64,000 nt of DNA from Microbacterium sp. LWO14-1.2 (lineage in GTDB: Bacteria; Actinomycetota; Actinomycetes; Actinomycetales; Microbacteriaceae). Each line of letters opens with the position of its first letter. The stretch's first letter is position 1. A program made the position numbers and the translations under genes. This document shows, piece by piece, positions 62,305 through 64,000 of this stretch. Location of the stretch: the NCBI RefSeq assembly GCF_038397715.1, contig NZ_CP151633.1:1488001-1552000 (forward strand), in the 5' to 3' direction. The notes beneath the pieces are model-generated. The model made no database searches and was not told the DNA's origin. It worked only from the letters and a program-made list of their open reading frames with translations.

Positions 62305-62386
62305 GCAACTTCTGCGGCCCTCGGCGCCTTCTGCGGCCGTGCGGGAGCACAGTGGCCGCAGAAGTTGCCCATGGCCGCAAAAGTTG
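62305..62386. repeat. Family E nested palindrome, copy 3
   Basis: Direct units GCAACTTCTGCGGCC (62305-62319) and CCTTCTGCGGCC (62327-62338) are followed by inverted units GGCCGCAGAAGTTGC (62354-62368) and GGCCGCAAAAGTTG (62373-62386). It lies between the convergent kdpE and TspO-like genes. Confidence 0.85.
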
Positions 62387-62399
62387 GTGCGCGAGCGGG

Positions 62400-63197
62400 T
62401 CAGCGGGACACGGATGCCGTGCGGCGGCGCCGCAGGACCCCGACCACGCCCGCGACGACGAGCGCCACCGCGACCACGATCCCCGCGACGGCGGTGACGG
62501 TGCTGTCGGGCTCGCCGGTGAGGCGTCCGACCGCGAGCCACGAGAGCCCCCAGGCGGTGGCCAGCGCCGGGGCGATGCGCTTCAGCACGAGCGCGCTCGC
62601 GACGCCGATGACGAGGACGACGGCCAGCACGGCGACGGCCCAGACCTCCGCCTGCTCAGCCCAGTCGGCCGGGGCGATCTGCGTGAACCAGGCCGCGGTG
62701 TTGGCGACGGTCGCGATCGTGACCCACCCGAAGTGCAGGCCGTTGGCTCCGTCGACCACGATCCGTTCGGGGATCGTGCGTGCGCTGCGCCGATTCAGCA
62801 GCACCATGACGCGGGCGAGAGCGGCGAGCAGTAGGGCGATCACGATGACGGTGAGCGGAAGCGTGAGGAACTGCGCCGTCACGAGCCAGAGGCCGTTGAG
62901 CACCATGGTCGCGGCGATCCACCAGCCGACCGTGCGCTGACGCTCGTCGGTCCGCTGCGCGGGGAGCGCCTGCCACACCGCGTACGCGATCAGACCGAGA
63001 TAGATGAGGGACCAGATCGAGAACGCGGGTCCGGCGGGCGCGAGGTACGAGCCGGATGCCGACAGCGCGCCGTCCTGCAGCTCGTCGACCGACGTGCCGC
63101 CGAACGCACCGGATCCGACGGCGGCGGCGATCAGCATGAAGGTCGCCGCAGCGATGATCGCGGCCTGGCGGAGGATGTCGTTCGTCCGGGATTCCAT
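62400..63197 (-). CDS. TspO/MBR-related membrane protein
   Basis: The 265-residue membrane protein has the TspO-like segment SGSYLAPAGPAFSIWSLIYL and about eight hydrophobic helices, more than the five of classical TspO; many actinobacteria carry this longer relative. Its ligand and role are unknown. TAGCGT ends 7 nt before the ATG at 63197, so it is probably leaderless. Confidence 0.8.
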   Translation of the reverse strand: MESRTNDILRQAAIIAAATFMLIAAAVGSGAFGGTSVDELQDGALSASGSYLAPAGPAFSIWSLIYLGLIAYAVWQALPAQRTDERQRTVGWWIAATMVLNGLWLVTAQFLTLPLTVIVIALLLAALARVMVLLNRRSARTIPERIVVDGANGLHFGWVTIATVANTAAWFTQIAPADWAEQAEVWAVAVLAVVLVIGVASALVLKRIAPALATAWGLSWLAVGRLTGEPDSTVTAVAGIVVAVALVVAGVVGVLRRRRTASVSR

Positions 63198-63251
63198 GCC
63201 CCGCACGCTACGCGCCCGGCCCCGAGCCGCCCAGACCCTTGACTCTCGCTT

Positions 63252-63273
63252 GGCTAACGTCTAGCCTGGCTAG
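63252..63273. promoter_or_regulatory. Overlapping inverted repeats upstream of the TspO-like gene
   Basis: GGCTA-N5-TAGCC (63252-63266) and CTAGCC-T-GGCTAG (63261-63273) overlap about 55 bp before the TspO-like start. They may be an operator for an unknown regulator, possibly the nearby TetR protein. Confidence 0.35.
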
Positions 63274-63303
63274 CTAAATACGGCGAGTGCGGGGTTGTTC
63301 GGT

Positions 63304-63373
63304 GCGAAGGAGATCACACGTTGCGAAGGACTCATGCGCGGCATCCGTCCTTCGCTACGCGAGATCTCCTTCG
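63304..63373. repeat. Family G nested palindrome
   Basis: GCGAAGGAGATC (63304-63315) and GCGAAGGAC (63323-63331) face GTCCTTCGC (63347-63355) and GATCTCCTTCG (63363-63373). This gives two nested stems between the TetR stop and the TspO-like promoter. Confidence 0.8.
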
Positions 63374-63401
63374 GTACGCGTGAGCGTGACGGCGAGAGAG
63401 G

Positions 63402-63962
63402 TCAGCGGACGGCTGCGTCGATCAGCACCTCTGCCGCGCCTCGCGCCTGGGCCGCCACGGACGAGTCGCCCGAGATCGCGGCCGTGCTCTGGGCGCCCTC
63501 CGCCAGGATCGACAGCTGCGCTGCGAGGGATGCCGGGGCGCCGGCGTCTGTGACGAGGCCCGCCATGTACTGCTGGAACGAGGCCTTATGGTCGCGCACG
63601 AGCGCCGCGACCTCGGGGTTCGTGCCACCCAGCTCGCCGAACGCGTTGATGAACGCGCATCCGCGGAAGCTGTCGGTGCAGAACCAGTCCTCGAGGTACC
63701 CGTAGACGGCGAGCAGGCGATCGCGCGGATCGTCTCCGGCATCCGTCACCGCCCCGGTCAGTCCCGACTCCCACTCCCCGTGCTTGCGGTCGAGCACAGC
63801 CGTGACGATGTCGGCCTTCGCGGGGAAGAGCGCATAGAGCCGGCGCAGCGACACGCCGGACGCGGCACGGAGCTCGTCCATGCCCACGGCCGCGTATCCC
63901 TTGCGGTAGTACAGCTCCTCCGCGGCGGAGAGGATGCGTTCGCGAGCCTCTTCTTCGGTCAT
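63402..63962 (-). CDS. TetR-family regulator
   Basis: The 186-residue protein has the N-terminal helix-turn-helix (RILSAAEELYYRKGYAAVGM, then VSLRRLYALFPAKADIV) and an effector domain with CAFINAFGELG typical of a common TetR group. ATG 63962 is chosen; a GTG at 63983 is also open. It lies 205 bp upstream of the TspO-like gene on the same strand, and an inverted repeat sits just before it, so autoregulation is likely. Confidence 0.85.
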   Translation of the reverse strand: MTEEEARERILSAAEELYYRKGYAAVGMDELRAASGVSLRRLYALFPAKADIVTAVLDRKHGEWESGLTGAVTDAGDDPRDRLLAVYGYLEDWFCTDSFRGCAFINAFGELGGTNPEVAALVRDHKASFQQYMAGLVTDAGAPASLAAQLSILAEGAQSTAAISGDSSVAAQARGAAEVLIDAAVR

Positions 63963-63983
63963 ACCCAAGAGTTTACTTGACAC

Positions 63984-63999
63984 GAGAACGAACGTTCTC
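63984..63999. promoter_or_regulatory. Inverted repeat, probable TetR operator
   Basis: GAGAAC-GAAC-GTTCTC is a perfect 6-bp inverted repeat with a 4-bp spacer immediately upstream of the TetR gene. A divergent target gene may lie beyond the right edge. Confidence 0.55.
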
Positions 64000-64000
64000 T

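Overview
The window is high-GC (about 70 % by eye) DNA from an actinobacterium, most likely a Microbacteriaceae member such as Microbacterium. This is inferred from the gene content (mycothiol-type arsenate reductase, kdpFABCDE with a tiny extra ORF, dpp-like oligosaccharide transporters), from many apparently leaderless starts with a TANNNT -10 box 6-8 nt before the start codon, and from intergenic spaces filled with palindromic repeats. I see no rRNA, tRNA, CRISPR array, transposase or phage gene.

Layout. (1) 1-2.0 kb: the start of a lipoprotein gene behind two perfect CebR-type operators, then apt and purSQ. (2) 2.0-4.2 kb: two gene remnants, ROK C-terminus and GH20 C-terminus, fused at one deletion point, and a secreted glycosidase-like protein. 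(3) 4.5-9.0 kb: a GH13 alpha-glucosidase, an arsenate reductase, and a SoxR-controlled redox group (fdxA, flavin reductase, probably sodA). (4) 9.3-18 kb: a peptide-type (family 5) ABC importer operon ending in a GH3 beta-glucosidase, with a divergent TetR regulator. (5) 18-36 kb: an M20 amidohydrolase and a large sugar-catabolism region: an FAH-type hydrolase, GH4 glycosidase, IlvD/Edd sugar-acid dehydratase and kinase on one side; a CUT1 importer, 2-hydroxyacid dehydrogenase, DeoR regulator, class II aldolase and CE4-like protein in the middle; a SIS-domain isomerase, Pro-1 tautomerase-like protein and PfkB kinase on the other side. (6) 36-48.7 kb: a molybdenum island with molybdate import, most Moco synthesis genes, a TDT transporter and two sulfite-oxidase-fold enzymes, one of them fused to a membrane cytochrome-like domain. 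(7) 48.8-62.3 kb: a small alarmone synthetase and a potassium region with a KimA-type transporter and the complete kdp system. (8) 62.4-64 kb: a TspO-related protein and a TetR regulator.

How parts work together. The oligosaccharide operon imports glycans that the GH3 enzyme hydrolyses inside the cell. The 19-36 kb genes look like one regulon for an unidentified sugar or sugar acid, with a DeoR protein and a shared TGCTCATT-type motif in both divergent promoter regions. The molybdenum genes supply Mo-molybdopterin to the two local oxidoreductases. The strongest regulatory signal is a set of 11-bp-phased direct repeats (CGTNAGG core) in front of both the KimA-type gene and the kdp operon, which suggests that KdpE controls both potassium systems.

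The most unusual general feature is a set of intergenic repeats in several unrelated sequence families that share one architecture: two tandem units, a loop, then two inverted units.
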